Assembly (NCBI GenBank): GCA_905233765.1 | Contig: CAJOCU010000016.1 | Span: 1 to 51,659 of the forward strand | Direction of reading: 5' to 3' | Length of the DNA: 51,659 bases | Origin: an uncultured Bacteroidaceae bacterium | Lineage (GTDB): Bacteria; Bacteroidota; Bacteroidia; Bacteroidales; Bacteroidaceae | Shown here: positions 40,673 to 49,242 of the stretch, piece by piece | Position numbering within the stretch: the stretch's first letter is position 1 | How the letters are laid out: the number at the start of each line of letters is the position of its first letter | Position numbers and translations under genes: made by a program | Notes under the pieces: model-generated | Seen by the model: the letters and a program-made list of their open reading frames with translations, nothing else | Told to the model about the DNA's origin: nothing | Databases searched by the model: none

Positions 40673-43600
40673 TTATTTCCAGATGACTTTCTTGCCGTTG
40701 ACGATGTAGATGCCCTTGGCGGTGGGAGTGCCGTTGACTTTGCGTCCGTCGAGGGTATAGAAACCCTGGGAATCTGCTGGGCGGACGGTGATGGGCGCTA
40801 CGGCATTGGCTTTTGCAGCCCCGCCGAAGAAGTGGAGACGGAAGTGGTCAAACATCGTCCAGTAGTAGGTAGGTGCACTGGTACACTTGATGCCTACGCG
40901 CAACGTGCTGTTGGAAGTGTCGATTGTAGTGTTGACGCTGTTGTCATAGAGTCCGTTACCGAAGTATTTCTCTGCACCCACCATGCAGTTAGGAATATAA
41001 GTACCGTCGCTCAACTTGACATCGCTGCCCCACCCACCGTCGTTGAATAGGTAATTGGGCTGGCGGTCGTCACAGATATGTTTCACCGCGTCTGTCGTCT
41101 TGTTGATGTAGAGAGAGGTCGTCACTTTAGCCGTTCCCTTATCGTAGGCCGTATAAATGCTTTCAGCTTGACCCGGACGTTGGAAGGCATTAGCGCGTAA
41201 CTCATAGTTGCCAGCAGGCATATTGTTGAGGAGTTGGTAGAAGTCGAAGGTCTTCTCATAGAACTCTACACCTTTCGCATCGTAGCCGGGAGTACCGTTG
41301 GTGCTTGTCCATCCGCTGATGGCATCATTGTCGAAGTCAGGATTCTCGAGTAGGAACGTAAGGTCGAAGGGTTGAGCCGCATCTGTTGCGGAGACACTGG
41401 AGAGGAAAGTCGTAGCAGCGCTCCATGCCTGCGTCGTCAGGGCGCTAAGTTCGGAACCCTTGGTGCAGGCCGGAATTTGGTTCTCAATGCTCGTGAGTTG
41501 GCTGCTGAGGGTGGCATCGGCATCTGCGACATCCTCGATGTGGGGTGTCTGTGCGAGCTGTCGGATGCGTGCCAGCATGGCGGCGAGCTCGGCGCGGGCC
41601 AGGTCGATGTTTCCGTTGTCGAAGTTCAGGGCTTCATCGGCCGTCAGGATAAGCCAACGTTGCTTGGTGGCACTCTTGAGGATGCTCCATGATGTGGAGC
41701 CTGTCTTGCCGTTGACGTTGGCCACGAGTGTCGGTGGGGTGGCAGAACTCTCGGGGTGGATGATATAGTAGCCGCGGTGGCCATCGACATCCACACGTCC
41801 ACGCATCAAGTGGAGGTTGTCGTTGCTGGTGGGCTTGGTATGCTTCTCCGTCTTGAAACCGCTGGAATAGGTCATGTAGTAGCCTGTGGCAGCATTGCGT
41901 AACTGGTAGTATTGGTTCGAGGGCGTAAAGCTGAGATACCAAGCAGCAGAATCGTTCACGGCAGCCTCCTCGGCAGTCATCGTCTGCCATTGCAGACCGT
42001 GGGTCTTTGTCTCCACAAGATAGGCACTGCGCAGTCCGCGGTTCTCGTTCTCATTCTTGATGTAGTATTTCACGCCGTCCTCATGGTTGAAGGCGTAGTA
42101 GGGTAGGGCATAGCCAATCTCACCGGAGCCAGGCAGACCGTCCTCGTTCAATGCTTGTGCCAGGATGCCCATCATGCAGTAGAGGTTGTCGCTGTGTGTG
42201 TCCTCGTGTGCTCCATTACAGCCGTAGGGCCACAGATGCATGTGGTCGCCGGAGATGACACCATTGGTGTTGTTGTCCCAGAAGCGCACAGCCTCGGTGG
42301 CGCGGTCACCAAGCCAGTCGCCGCGGTTGCCGTCGGAGCGCATATCGGCGTTCCCCCAGATGTCGTGTGTGCCCACGCCGATACCGTGGAGCGCTTCGTG
42401 CATGATAGTGCCCGGCTGTTGGTAGCTGGAGCTCTCACCCACGCGCATCCAGCCGCCATAGCTGCAGTCGGCTGTCGGAGTTCCCGGGCTGTAGTTGACG
42501 GTGATGCCGAAACCATGGATGCTGGTCAGGTTGTTCCAGTAGTAATCCATCGACAAGTCAATGGCATAGTTGATGCGGTCGTTGGTGGCCTGGTCGCCGC
42601 CGTTGTTATACCAATGGCCCACGGTGCCCTTGGGCACGGTGACGACCTTGATGACATCGCCATACCCCACTGCATAGTCCTTGGTGATCGCGTAGGCGCG
42701 CATATAATAGATAGTAGCGGGCTTGAGGTCTCGCAGCCAGTAGATCTTACCGGCTTGATTGATGTATTCCGTGGTGCGGTAGTCGGTGACCTTCGGGTCA
42801 GGATTCTCGCTCCAGCAGAAACCTTCTTCCAGGATATTGCTTCCTGTGACGGTGCTGCGTCCGAAAGCCCACTGGCAACCGCGGATGAAGCGTGGGTCGG
42901 TGACAACGGTAGGCGTGGCACCAGAACCGTTGTCTATCTTGAATTCGAATGCAGCCTTCGTCAGCGCCATGATGGCACTGGATGCCTGTTCGTCGGTGGT
43001 TTCCGAGTTATCGTACACCTGCTGTGCGGCATCGATGGCTGCCTGATAATTTACCTTGTTACCTGCGGAAGACGACTGTATCTCGTTTCTGGCATCGGCG
43101 ATGGCTGTAGCCAGATTGGCAAATATCTCCTGCGAGATGCCGGCCACTTCAATGGCATCCTCCAGTCTGGCTGCTGCGCTGCCCCATCCGCTTGTGGAGC
43201 TTTGGGTTACCAGTGTACCGGATTCACTGATTGCTGCCTCCAGGGTCTGCAGGGCGGTTGAGTTGATCCTCTTGCCGGCCAGAGCCTGTGCTGCAGCGAT
43301 GAGCTGCTGGTATTCGCTTTTTACATCGTCGAAGTCATCGCTGACGTATTCCAGTCGGAAGTTGTCCACTCCCAGCCAGTTACCGGTAGCGCCAACGGCT
43401 CTGAAACCTATTTTCGCCTTTTCGCTGACCTGAACGAAGTCCAGTGTGTAGTTCTTTCTAGTGGTGACAGCCTCACTGTGGCTGCCGGCAAAGATGGAGG
43501 CACCACCCTGCGCTGTTGAAGGTGTATCTTCCTGTATGTTCTGTGCTGCGGCCTTCAGCCTGTAACGTCCGCAGGGCAGTCCCTCTATCATCTGCGTCAC

Positions 43601-44476
43601 ACTACCGTCGCCTACGGCAGCACCACGTCCTGTCCAGCGCTCGACATAATATGTGCCGTCCTTGATGCTGAATACATCGTTGTTCTGCAAACCCATTCCC
43701 ACCGCTGTCCATCCGGTGAAGTCGCCGTCTTCGAAACTGGGATTCGTGATGGACGATGTCATATCTATTGGATCATCCTCGCTGGCGTTGGCCCTGCGGT
43801 AAATTTCCTGTGCCTCATCTAAGGCGATAATGGCATCGGCCTGCTCCTGTGCCGTGGCAGAGGAGTTGTTCTTCACCGCAAGTGCCGCATTGATGGCTGA
43901 CAGCAACTGTGCGGCCTCCCTTCCGCTGCCATCGCCGTAGAGCGTCTGGCTTGCAGAGATGGTCGTAGCAAGAGAAGTGCTGAGGTCTGTGTCCACAAGC
44001 GTCAGGCGGAAGTTATCGACGGAAATCCAGTTGCCGGAGGCTTTAACGGCTTCAAAGCCGATGGTGACTTGACCTGTGAGGCAGGTGAAAGCAACGGTGT
44101 AGGTGTCGCGCACGGTAACCGCCGTCTTCTGGTCGCCCGCGAAGATCCAGGCTCCTGTCTGTGCCGCTGTCGGCGTGTCCTCTTGGATGTTCTGTGCCGC
44201 TGCCGTCAGCTCGTAGTTGCCAGGAGGCAGATCTTGCAACTCCTGGCTCACGCTGCCGGAGCCCACAGCACCGCCGCGTCCTGTCCATTTCTCCAGATAG
44301 ATGTTGCCACTCTTGATGGAGAAAATGCTGTTGTCCTGGGTATTCAAACTTTTGTGCTCCCATCCGTCCAAACCCTTTTCGAAGCTGGGGTTGGTGATGA
44401 ACGAGGTGCAGTCTGTCTGTGCGCCTACAGAACTCGCTACGACGAACAGCATGAAGGCAATGAGATATCTTTTCAT
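40673..44476 (-). CDS. Large secreted multidomain zinc peptidase-like protein with T9SS-like tail
   Basis: 1267 residues. Signal peptide (MKRYLIAFMLFVVASSVGAQ); two similar beta-sandwich modules (about 25-160 and 240-380; ITNPSFEKGLDGWEHKSL and ITNPSFEDGDFTGWTAVGM), helical repeats, a short fibronectin-like segment, then a peptidase domain with HEALHGIGVGTH at 693-704. The motif is HExxHxxGxxxH: like metzincins but with the third His one residue late. A Met-containing YCMMG follows (about 750). C-terminal carbohydrate-binding-like module (about 1080-1230) and a tail GFYTLDGRKVNGTPTAKGIY that resembles a type IX secretion C-terminal signal. Likely surface-exposed; substrate (protein or glycoprotein) unknown. 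Confidence 0.85.
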   Translation of the reverse strand: MKRYLIAFMLFVVASSVGAQTDCTSFITNPSFEKGLDGWEHKSLNTQDNSIFSIKSGNIYLEKWTGRGGAVGSGSVSQELQDLPPGNYELTAAAQNIQEDTPTAAQTGAWIFAGDQKTAVTVRDTYTVAFTCLTGQVTIGFEAVKASGNWISVDNFRLTLVDTDLSTSLATTISASQTLYGDGSGREAAQLLSAINAALAVKNNSSATAQEQADAIIALDEAQEIYRRANASEDDPIDMTSSITNPSFEDGDFTGWTAVGMGLQNNDVFSIKDGTYYVERWTGRGAAVGDGSVTQMIEGLPCGRYRLKAAAQNIQEDTPSTAQGGASIFAGSHSEAVTTRKNYTLDFVQVSEKAKIGFRAVGATGNWLGVDNFRLEYVSDDFDDVKSEYQQLIAAAQALAGKRINSTALQTLEAAISESGTLVTQSSTSGWGSAAARLEDAIEVAGISQEIFANLATAIADARNEIQSSSAGNKVNYQAAIDAAQQVYDNSETTDEQASSAIMALTKAAFEFKIDNGSGATPTVVTDPRFIRGCQWAFGRSTVTGSNILEEGFCWSENPDPKVTDYRTTEYINQAGKIYWLRDLKPATIYYMRAYAITKDYAVGYGDVIKVVTVPKGTVGHWYNNGGDQATNDRINYAIDLSMDYYWNNLTSIHGFGITVNYSPGTPTADCSYGGWMRVGESSSYQQPGTIMHEALHGIGVGTHDIWGNADMRSDGNRGDWLGDRATEAVRFWDNNTNGVISGDHMHLWPYGCNGAHEDTHSDNLYCMMGILAQALNEDGLPGSGEIGYALPYYAFNHEDGVKYYIKNENENRGLRSAYLVETKTHGLQWQTMTAEEAAVNDSAAWYLSFTPSNQYYQLRNAATGYYMTYSSGFKTEKHTKPTSNDNLHLMRGRVDVDGHRGYYIIHPESSATPPTLVANVNGKTGSTSWSILKSATKQRWLILTADEALNFDNGNIDLARAELAAMLARIRQLAQTPHIEDVADADATLSSQLTSIENQIPACTKGSELSALTTQAWSAATTFLSSVSATDAAQPFDLTFLLENPDFDNDAISGWTSTNGTPGYDAKGVEFYEKTFDFYQLLNNMPAGNYELRANAFQRPGQAESIYTAYDKGTAKVTTSLYINKTTDAVKHICDDRQPNYLFNDGGWGSDVKLSDGTYIPNCMVGAEKYFGNGLYDNSVNTTIDTSNSTLRVGIKCTSAPTYYWTMFDHFRLHFFGGAAKANAVAPITVRPADSQGFYTLDGRKVNGTPTAKGIYIVNGKKVIWK

Positions 44477-44492
44477 AAGACCATTGATAACC

Positions 44493-44527
44493 CTTAAACT
44501 TTAAACTCTAAACGCTAGTCGTTAAAC
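44493..44527. repeat. Degenerate heptamer array in front of the secreted peptidase gene
   Basis: CTTAAAC, TTTAAAC, TCTAAAC, GCTAGTC, GTTAAAC in tandem with a strict 7-base step. Similar to the array before leuA (TTAAACG on that gene's coding strand) but in the opposite orientation relative to the gene. Confidence 0.75.
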
Positions 44528-44533
44528 GAAAAA

Positions 44534-45346
44534 TCACTTCGGCAGCCCGAAGACATCGCTGAGCTCTTGCATCTGCTCGTCTGTCATGCCGTCAGGCTCG
44601 AAGCCCATATTCTTGGCGGCGATGTAGATGAGGGCTGACTTGTTGAGAACGTCGATCTGGTCGAAGGCGGCCATGACATCTACGTCTACGGCGAACACAC
44701 CGTGCTTCTCCCACATCACCACATCGTAGTCGTCGTCGATGGCCTTGATGGTGGCATCGGCCAGCTCCACGCTGGAGGGTAGCATATAGGGCACCATCCC
44801 CAGACCGCGCGGACAAAAAGCCTTCGTTTCGGGGATCATCGACCACAGAATCTTCGTGGCCACATCCTTCTCCATGAACTGCTTGTTGTGGGTCAGCGCC
44901 ACCAGCTCAATGGGGTGGGTGTGCACGCTGGCGCGATAGGGTGAGCCCTTGGCCAGCAGGTAGTTATGCACGGCCAAGTGCGAGGGCAGCTCGCTCGTGG
45001 GCTTCACGGGGTTGTCGGCGATGATGACGTAGCTGGCGCAGTCATCCAGGATACGGATCACGCTACCGTTGTCCATCGGCCAGCGGGCCAGGTCGCGCAT
45101 ACGCATGTTTGTTCCTTTACAATAGAAATAGCAACCCTTCAGGTGGGGCAGGGTGGTGCCAATCTGATATACGGGTGAGATGGCGGGCAGCGCCCGCACA
45201 GCGTCGTCGATGTGCTCTGTGACATTCACGGTGATGTTGCCGCCGTTTCTCTCGGCCCATCCCTTCTGCCATAGATAGCCAGCGACCTCTGCCACATCCA
45301 TAACAACCTTCTTCAGCGCTGCACGATTCTCTAAAATACTGCTCAT
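44534..45346 (-). CDS. rhaD: Rhamnulose-1-phosphate aldolase
   Basis: 270 residues, class II aldolase family: splits L-rhamnulose 1-phosphate to dihydroxyacetone phosphate and L-lactaldehyde. Zinc ligands in HTHPIE and in VMWEKHGVF; phosphate-site GGNITVN; E. coli RhaD has 274 residues. Product of rhaB (at 15-17 kb) and rhaA (49.2 kb). An MFS transporter and a small membrane protein gene lie upstream on the same strand, so an operon MFS-rhaD is likely, although a 58-base AT-rich gap precedes rhaD. Confidence 0.95.
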   Translation of the reverse strand: MSSILENRAALKKVVMDVAEVAGYLWQKGWAERNGGNITVNVTEHIDDAVRALPAISPVYQIGTTLPHLKGCYFYCKGTNMRMRDLARWPMDNGSVIRILDDCASYVIIADNPVKPTSELPSHLAVHNYLLAKGSPYRASVHTHPIELVALTHNKQFMEKDVATKILWSMIPETKAFCPRGLGMVPYMLPSSVELADATIKAIDDDYDVVMWEKHGVFAVDVDVMAAFDQIDVLNKSALIYIAAKNMGFEPDGMTDEQMQELSDVFGLPK

Positions 45347-45404
45347 AATATAATGTTTTTGTTTGATTAGTGATAATAATTACTGCATTTCATGATGTGG
45401 GCCT

Positions 45405-45560
45405 CTAATTGTCCTTGTTCAGAATAATCAGGGCGGCTATCACGCCCGGAACCCAACCGCACAGCGTCAGGAGAAGCACAATCAAGACCGAACCGCAACC
45501 GCGATCTATGACGGCCAACGGCGGAAAGAAAATAGCTAAGAGAGCTCTAAGTAAAGACAT
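45405..45560 (-). CDS. Pmp3/YqaE-type small membrane proteolipid
   Basis: 51 residues: MSLLRALLAIFFPPLAVIDR then a second helix with GCG, LLTLCGWVPGVIAALIIL. The layout LLaiflPPlaV...LtllGyiPGviHAlyvi is the Pmp3/YqaE signature (two helices). It is associated with membrane potential and salt stress in yeast and plants; role in bacteria unclear. Upstream in-frame ATGs exist (45593, 45659) but overlap the MFS gene, so the ATG at 45560 is preferred. Placed between the MFS and rhaD genes. Confidence 0.85.
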   Translation of the reverse strand: MSLLRALLAIFFPPLAVIDRGCGSVLIVLLLTLCGWVPGVIAALIILNKDN

Positions 45561-45579
45561 CGTAGTGTTGCTTTTAAGG

Positions 45580-46908
45580 TTATAATTCGCCATATCTCTC
45601 CTTCGTAATCTGCGCCAGGCTCTTGCCGCGCGTGTCGGGGCAGCCGATGACACCAACAACGAGGGAGATGACCAGAAGGGCTATCATGCAATAGGCGGCC
45701 AACGTGAAGCCCTCGCCGTTCTCACCGTAGATATAGGTGAAGATGAGGCCCCAGACAGCGGAGAGACCGCGGACGACGAAGAACATCAGCCCCTGGGCAC
45801 CTGCGCGGAACTTGGCGGGGAACAGCTCGCTGCCCCACAGGGCGTAGAAGATCTGCACGCTCAAGCCGCCCTCGATACCCCAGAGGATGGCGAAAGCCCA
45901 CAGCGAGGCGCTACTGCCGATGCCCGTTGTCACCACCATCACCCACGGGGCGATGGCGAACAAAAGGCCAAGGACGTAGATGAACTTATGCGAGATGCGA
46001 TCGATGAACAGCGAGAGGACGGCCGTCGTGGCCACAGTGCAGAACCACAGCACACAGCTCAGCCAGTTGGCTTGCTCGTTGCTGACGCCGCCTGCGGTCT
46101 CGTAGATATGCGGCAGGAAGAAGCCCATCACCGAAGCTACGAGGTTCCACGTCAGGTAGATGGCTGCGAGATAAGCAACCGTGCGGACAGCGATCTTGTT
46201 GGTGAAGAGTAACTGAATGTTCTCTACTATCCCGCTGTTCTTCTTTTCCTTGTTTGCTATGAATTCAGTGCTCTCCTCCAACTGTCTTTGCAATGTCCAA
46301 GCGATGAACGCGATGACGAAGAGGGAGAAGAATACGATGCGGGAACTGAACACGTTCAGGGCGTCGCCCGTCAGGTCAGCACCTCCGATGAGATGACCAA
46401 CCGCTTCCACCCAGCTGAACAGGTAGCCGCCGGGGGCAAAGAGCATTCCCAGGAACAGGATAACCATCGGACCCACGCCCCATGACATCTGCGAGATGCA
46501 GATGTTCCGACCGCGATTGCCCACCTCGGAACTCTCAGAGATATAGGTCCAGGATGCAGGCACGCCGACGCCCACCGAGATGCCCGTAATGAGGAAACCG
46601 CACAGGAGCATAGGGTAGTTGACGCTGAGCATCACCAGCAGCACGCCGGTCATATAAACCAGCAGGTTGTACGTGAAGATGAACTTGCGTCCGAACTTAT
46701 CGGCCAGGAAACCGCCGATGATAGCTCCGATGGCAGCGCCCAACGCATTGGCGCTGATAGCATTGAGCCATCCCAGGTGGAGCTCACTAAGCCCTAGGTA
46801 GTTCTGCCACAGCGTGATGCCACTGGCGCCTGCCACGATGGCTCCGGCGTCCAGATAATTGTTGAGTGACACCGCAATGGTGCTCTTTAGGGAAGAGGTC
46901 TTACTCAT
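45580..46908 (-). CDS. MFS sugar transporter, possibly for rhamnose
   Basis: 442 residues with about 12 membrane helices. Two sugar-porter signatures: FLADKFGRKFIFTYNL (G-x-L-aD-r-x-Gr) and the internal ESSEVGNRGRNICISQ; C-terminal PDTRGKSLAQI resembles the PETKGxsLEEI signature of sugar porters. It sits before rhaD and is a reasonable L-rhamnose or L-fucose carrier, but the substrate is inferred from neighbourhood only. It is 35 bases downstream of lrgB. Confidence 0.88.
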   Translation of the reverse strand: MSKTSSLKSTIAVSLNNYLDAGAIVAGASGITLWQNYLGLSELHLGWLNAISANALGAAIGAIIGGFLADKFGRKFIFTYNLLVYMTGVLLVMLSVNYPMLLCGFLITGISVGVGVPASWTYISESSEVGNRGRNICISQMSWGVGPMVILFLGMLFAPGGYLFSWVEAVGHLIGGADLTGDALNVFSSRIVFFSLFVIAFIAWTLQRQLEESTEFIANKEKKNSGIVENIQLLFTNKIAVRTVAYLAAIYLTWNLVASVMGFFLPHIYETAGGVSNEQANWLSCVLWFCTVATTAVLSLFIDRISHKFIYVLGLLFAIAPWVMVVTTGIGSSASLWAFAILWGIEGGLSVQIFYALWGSELFPAKFRAGAQGLMFFVVRGLSAVWGLIFTYIYGENGEGFTLAAYCMIALLVISLVVGVIGCPDTRGKSLAQITKERYGEL

Positions 46909-46943
46909 ACATATTTATTATTAGTTTGTTTTCTGATCAGTTG

Positions 46944-47636
46944 TTATATGCCGATGATTTTCAAGATGAAAGGTGCCAGCAGTGCCGTCAGTACACCGTT
47001 GAGGATTAATCCCAGCGAAGCATAGGCTCCGTACGTCTCACCCTTCTCCATCGCCCGCGACGTTCCCACTGCGTGAGATGCTGTGCCCAGGCTAAGTCCT
47101 TGTGAGTAAGGGCTCTTGATATGCCACACCTCCAGCACCTTGAATCCGAAGATGGCACCCAACAAGCCTACGGACACCACAATGGCAGCCGTCAGCGACG
47201 GGATGCCGCCCAACGTCTGACACACCTCCATAGCTATAGGTGTCGTCACAGATTTGGGGGCCAGTGAGATGATGGTCTCGCGGGACGCACCCATCATCTG
47301 AGCAATCAACACCACGCTGACAACGCCCACGATGCAACCCGCTAACTGCGAGAGGAAGATAGGCACAAACTGACGGCGTATCTGTCCCAGATGCTGGTAC
47401 AGTGGTACGCCCAGCGCCACGATGGCCGGCTTGAGCCAGAACTCGATGTAGCCGCCTGCTTGTGCATAGGTCTCATACTTGACGCCTGTCAGTGTCAAGA
47501 ATCCAATGAGCAATATAATGGTCACCAGGATGGGATTCAGGACAATCCATCCCGTCCATTTCTGGAACTGGCGCGCAGCGTAGTAGATGCCGAATGTCAA
47601 CGCCAATAGCACAAGATTATTTTCCAGTATCTCCAT
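46944..47636 (-). CDS. lrgB: LrgB-family protein
   Basis: 230 residues from ATG 47636 (a GTG three codons upstream also fits). Multi-helix membrane protein with the family motif LAPKSVTTPIAMEVCQTLGG and SLGTASHAVGTSRAMEKG. LrgA/LrgB act as a holin/antiholin-like pair or as a pyruvate/glycolate transporter (plastid PLGG1 is a relative); in this setting the transport role seems as plausible. Follows lrgA with 26 bases between the genes, a heptamer repeat included. Confidence 0.93.
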   Translation of the reverse strand: MEILENNLVLLALTFGIYYAARQFQKWTGWIVLNPILVTIILLIGFLTLTGVKYETYAQAGGYIEFWLKPAIVALGVPLYQHLGQIRRQFVPIFLSQLAGCIVGVVSVVLIAQMMGASRETIISLAPKSVTTPIAMEVCQTLGGIPSLTAAIVVSVGLLGAIFGFKVLEVWHIKSPYSQGLSLGTASHAVGTSRAMEKGETYGAYASLGLILNGVLTALLAPFILKIIGI

Positions 47637-47642
47637 ATTCGT

Positions 47643-47675
47643 CACTCGTCATTCATCACTCGTCATTCATCATTC
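47643..47675. repeat. CAYTCRT heptamer array between lrgA and lrgB
   Basis: CACTCGT-CATTCAT-CACTCGT-CATTCAT-CATTC: two perfect 14-bp copies plus a part, each built of two related heptamers. It covers the lrgA stop region and lies 7 bases before the lrgB ATG. Confidence 0.88.
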
Positions 47676-48001
47676 TTAAACACCTGGTGCGTCCACCCTG
47701 TCACGATCAGCACCAGTGCCGTGCTGAAAACAGTTGCAACCACGATAGGCAACAGTTCAGCTTTGATGATGTCGAAGTAAAGCATCAGCGCCACGCCTGG
47801 CGGCACAAAGAAGAACCCCATATTCGAGATGAGGAAGTCCGACATCCCCTTCACCCATTCCAGCTTAACCGCTTTCACCTGCAACAAGGTCGCCAGCAGC
47901 AGCATTCCGATGATACTGCTGGGAATGGTGATGCCTGTCAGCCAGACGATGATCTCGCCCACGGCGAGACAAGCAAAGATGATAAAGCACTGACGAATCA
48001 T
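47663..48001 (-). CDS. lrgA: LrgA/CidA-family protein
   Basis: 112 residues, four predicted helices, with family features GITIPSSIIGMLLLATLLQV and FVPPGVALMLYFDII. Partner of LrgB in the same operon (order lrgA-lrgB-MFS). The 3' end lies in the heptamer array. Confidence 0.93.
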   Translation of the reverse strand: MIRQCFIIFACLAVGEIIVWLTGITIPSSIIGMLLLATLLQVKAVKLEWVKGMSDFLISNMGFFFVPPGVALMLYFDIIKAELLPIVVATVFSTALVLIVTGWTHQVFKNDE

Positions 48002-48024
48002 AGCTGTTTTGAGCTTTCGCGGTG

Positions 48025-48055
48025 CAAATATACGATGAAGCGAGAGAAGTACAAA
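48025..48055 (-). promoter_or_regulatory. Promoter of lrgA-lrgB
   Basis: Minus strand TTTG (48055-48052), 19 bases, TATATTTG (48032-48025). Both elements match consensus; the ATG is 23 bases further on. The rest of 48056-48174 holds no gene that I can see. Confidence 0.72.
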
Positions 48056-48174
48056 ATAAATTAATTTATTTTTAATAACGACCGTTAGTATTTTCTGCGA
48101 AGTCAGAGATACGAGATAAAGTGAAAAGAGAAGAAGAGAGATTGTGAAGAAGGATTATAAACAATGGGTGCTGG

Positions 48175-48792
48175 TCAGCGCCCGAAGTGGCCGGGGGCGG
48201 GGCGATAGCGAGATTGGCAGCCGTCGCCGATGCGGATGAGGCGGCCTTCGCGGACGAGGCGCTGGAGGAGGGAACTGACACGGTGGGGCGTGAGGGTCAG
48301 CTCGAAGGCATAACGGACGTTTTTGTGCGTGATGGTCTCATGGTCCGCGAAGAGGGCGGTGAAGCGTTCGTTGATGTCGTCCTCCTCCGCTTGGATGGCC
48401 TGGCCGTAAGGCGCCTGGCTGACTGTGAAGGCCTGAACTTTTGATAGCAGCTCGCGGTCGGGCTGGAAGTTGATGCCGGCGACGTGAACATCGCGACCGT
48501 GATAGTAGCCGTCTTTCACTTCGATCTCACCTTTCAGGGAGAGACGGAAGGTGCCGATGCCGGGCAGGTTGACAGCGTTGCCTTTCTCCATCTCGTGGAG
48601 CATGACGCGCTGCAAATCGCCCAAGGCGTGTACCAATTCTCCCGATGAAATGGATGAGTTGAAACGCAATGGGCCGCGCTGAAACTCGACGGCATTGACC
48701 GTGGGGCGTTTCTCCAAACGAGGCTGCAGACGAATCTCGCCGCCCTCAGCGGGGGTGGCGGCGCGTTTAGCGATTGTGAATTTTATCTCCAT
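48175..48792 (-). CDS. HU-like DNA-binding protein with extra C-terminal domain
   Basis: 205 residues. Residues 1-125 resemble the Bacteroidales HU-related domain (MEIKFTIAKRAATPAEGGEI; NLPGIGTFRLSLKGEIEVKD with PGIGTF equivalent to HU beta turn). Residues 130-200 look like a winged-helix or similar domain (FADHETITHKNVRYAFELTL, HRVSSLLQRLVREGRLIRIG), not usual in plain HU. Such proteins probably shape nucleoid DNA or regulate locally. Upstream it has a full promoter and a large inverted repeat. Confidence 0.82.
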   Translation of the reverse strand: MEIKFTIAKRAATPAEGGEIRLQPRLEKRPTVNAVEFQRGPLRFNSSISSGELVHALGDLQRVMLHEMEKGNAVNLPGIGTFRLSLKGEIEVKDGYYHGRDVHVAGINFQPDRELLSKVQAFTVSQAPYGQAIQAEEDDINERFTALFADHETITHKNVRYAFELTLTPHRVSSLLQRLVREGRLIRIGDGCQSRYRPAPGHFGR

Positions 48793-48828
48793 AATGATAT
48801 ATATTTAAAGGGGCATTCATAACGTCTG

Positions 48829-48860
48829 CAAAGGTAATGCTTTTGCTTGACACAACCAAA
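48829..48860 (-). promoter_or_regulatory. Promoter of the HU-like gene
   Basis: Minus strand TTTG (48860-48857), 20 bases, TACCTTTG (48836-48829). Perfect in both boxes; leader of about 30 bases. Confidence 0.75.
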
Positions 48861-48893
48861 TCTTTTGCTCGATAAATCACAAATAAGTGATTA

Positions 48894-48953
48894 TTCCATG
48901 GCCTTGGAATGATTATTCCGTAACCATAGAATAATTGTTCCAAGGCCTCGGAA
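48894..48953. repeat. 25-bp inverted repeat made of two 16-bp dyads, upstream of the HU-like promoter
   Basis: Left arm 48894-48918 and right arm 48929-48953 match at 21 of 25 positions around a 10-base loop. Each arm contains a near-palindrome of its own, TTCCATGGCCTTGGAA and TTCCAAGGCCTCGGAA, 44 bases apart start to start (about four helical turns). It lies 33 bases upstream of the -33 box of the HU-like gene, in a 450-base region between HU and rhaA with no gene. Could be a two-site operator or a cruciform element. Confidence 0.75.
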
Positions 48954-49052
48954 TTATCTGCTGATGCTGAAGTGTGAGGTTGTGGAAGGGAGGGGGGGAG
49001 GCAACGGATGGGGCGAGGTGAGGCGTGAGGACGGGCTAAAAAGTGTTAAAAT

Positions 49053-49154
49053 CTACACCTTTTCGGCGTGCCTACACCAAAACCTACACCAAAACCTACA
49101 CCCTTGAACAGGCTACTAATCTGCAACTTACGTTCAAGGGTGTAGGTGTGTAGG
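49053..49154. repeat. CTACACC direct and inverted repeats, 3' of rhaA
   Basis: CTACACC at 49053-49059, then CCTACACCAAAA twice (49071-49094), then CCTACACCCTTGAA (49095-49108). Its exact reverse complement TTCAAGGGTGTAGG is at 49133-49146, followed by TGTGTAGG. So a 14-bp perfect stem with a 24-base loop, plus extra direct copies. Read from rhaA it comes about 90 bases after the stop; there is no T run, so it is a poor intrinsic terminator. 48954-49052 holds no gene or pattern that I can see. Confidence 0.8.
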
Positions 49155-49242
49155 TTATTTTGGGAAAATTTGACGCGTGTGAGTGCGTGCGCGAGGATGC
49201 GGTTTCTCTGCTACCGCAAGACGATTCCTCGCGGCTTCTGGG

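Noticed and set aside
42155..43261. Plus-strand frame of 368 codons opposite the secreted peptidase
   Set aside because: Val/Ala/His-rich shadow; the minus-strand gene has signal peptide and conserved modules.
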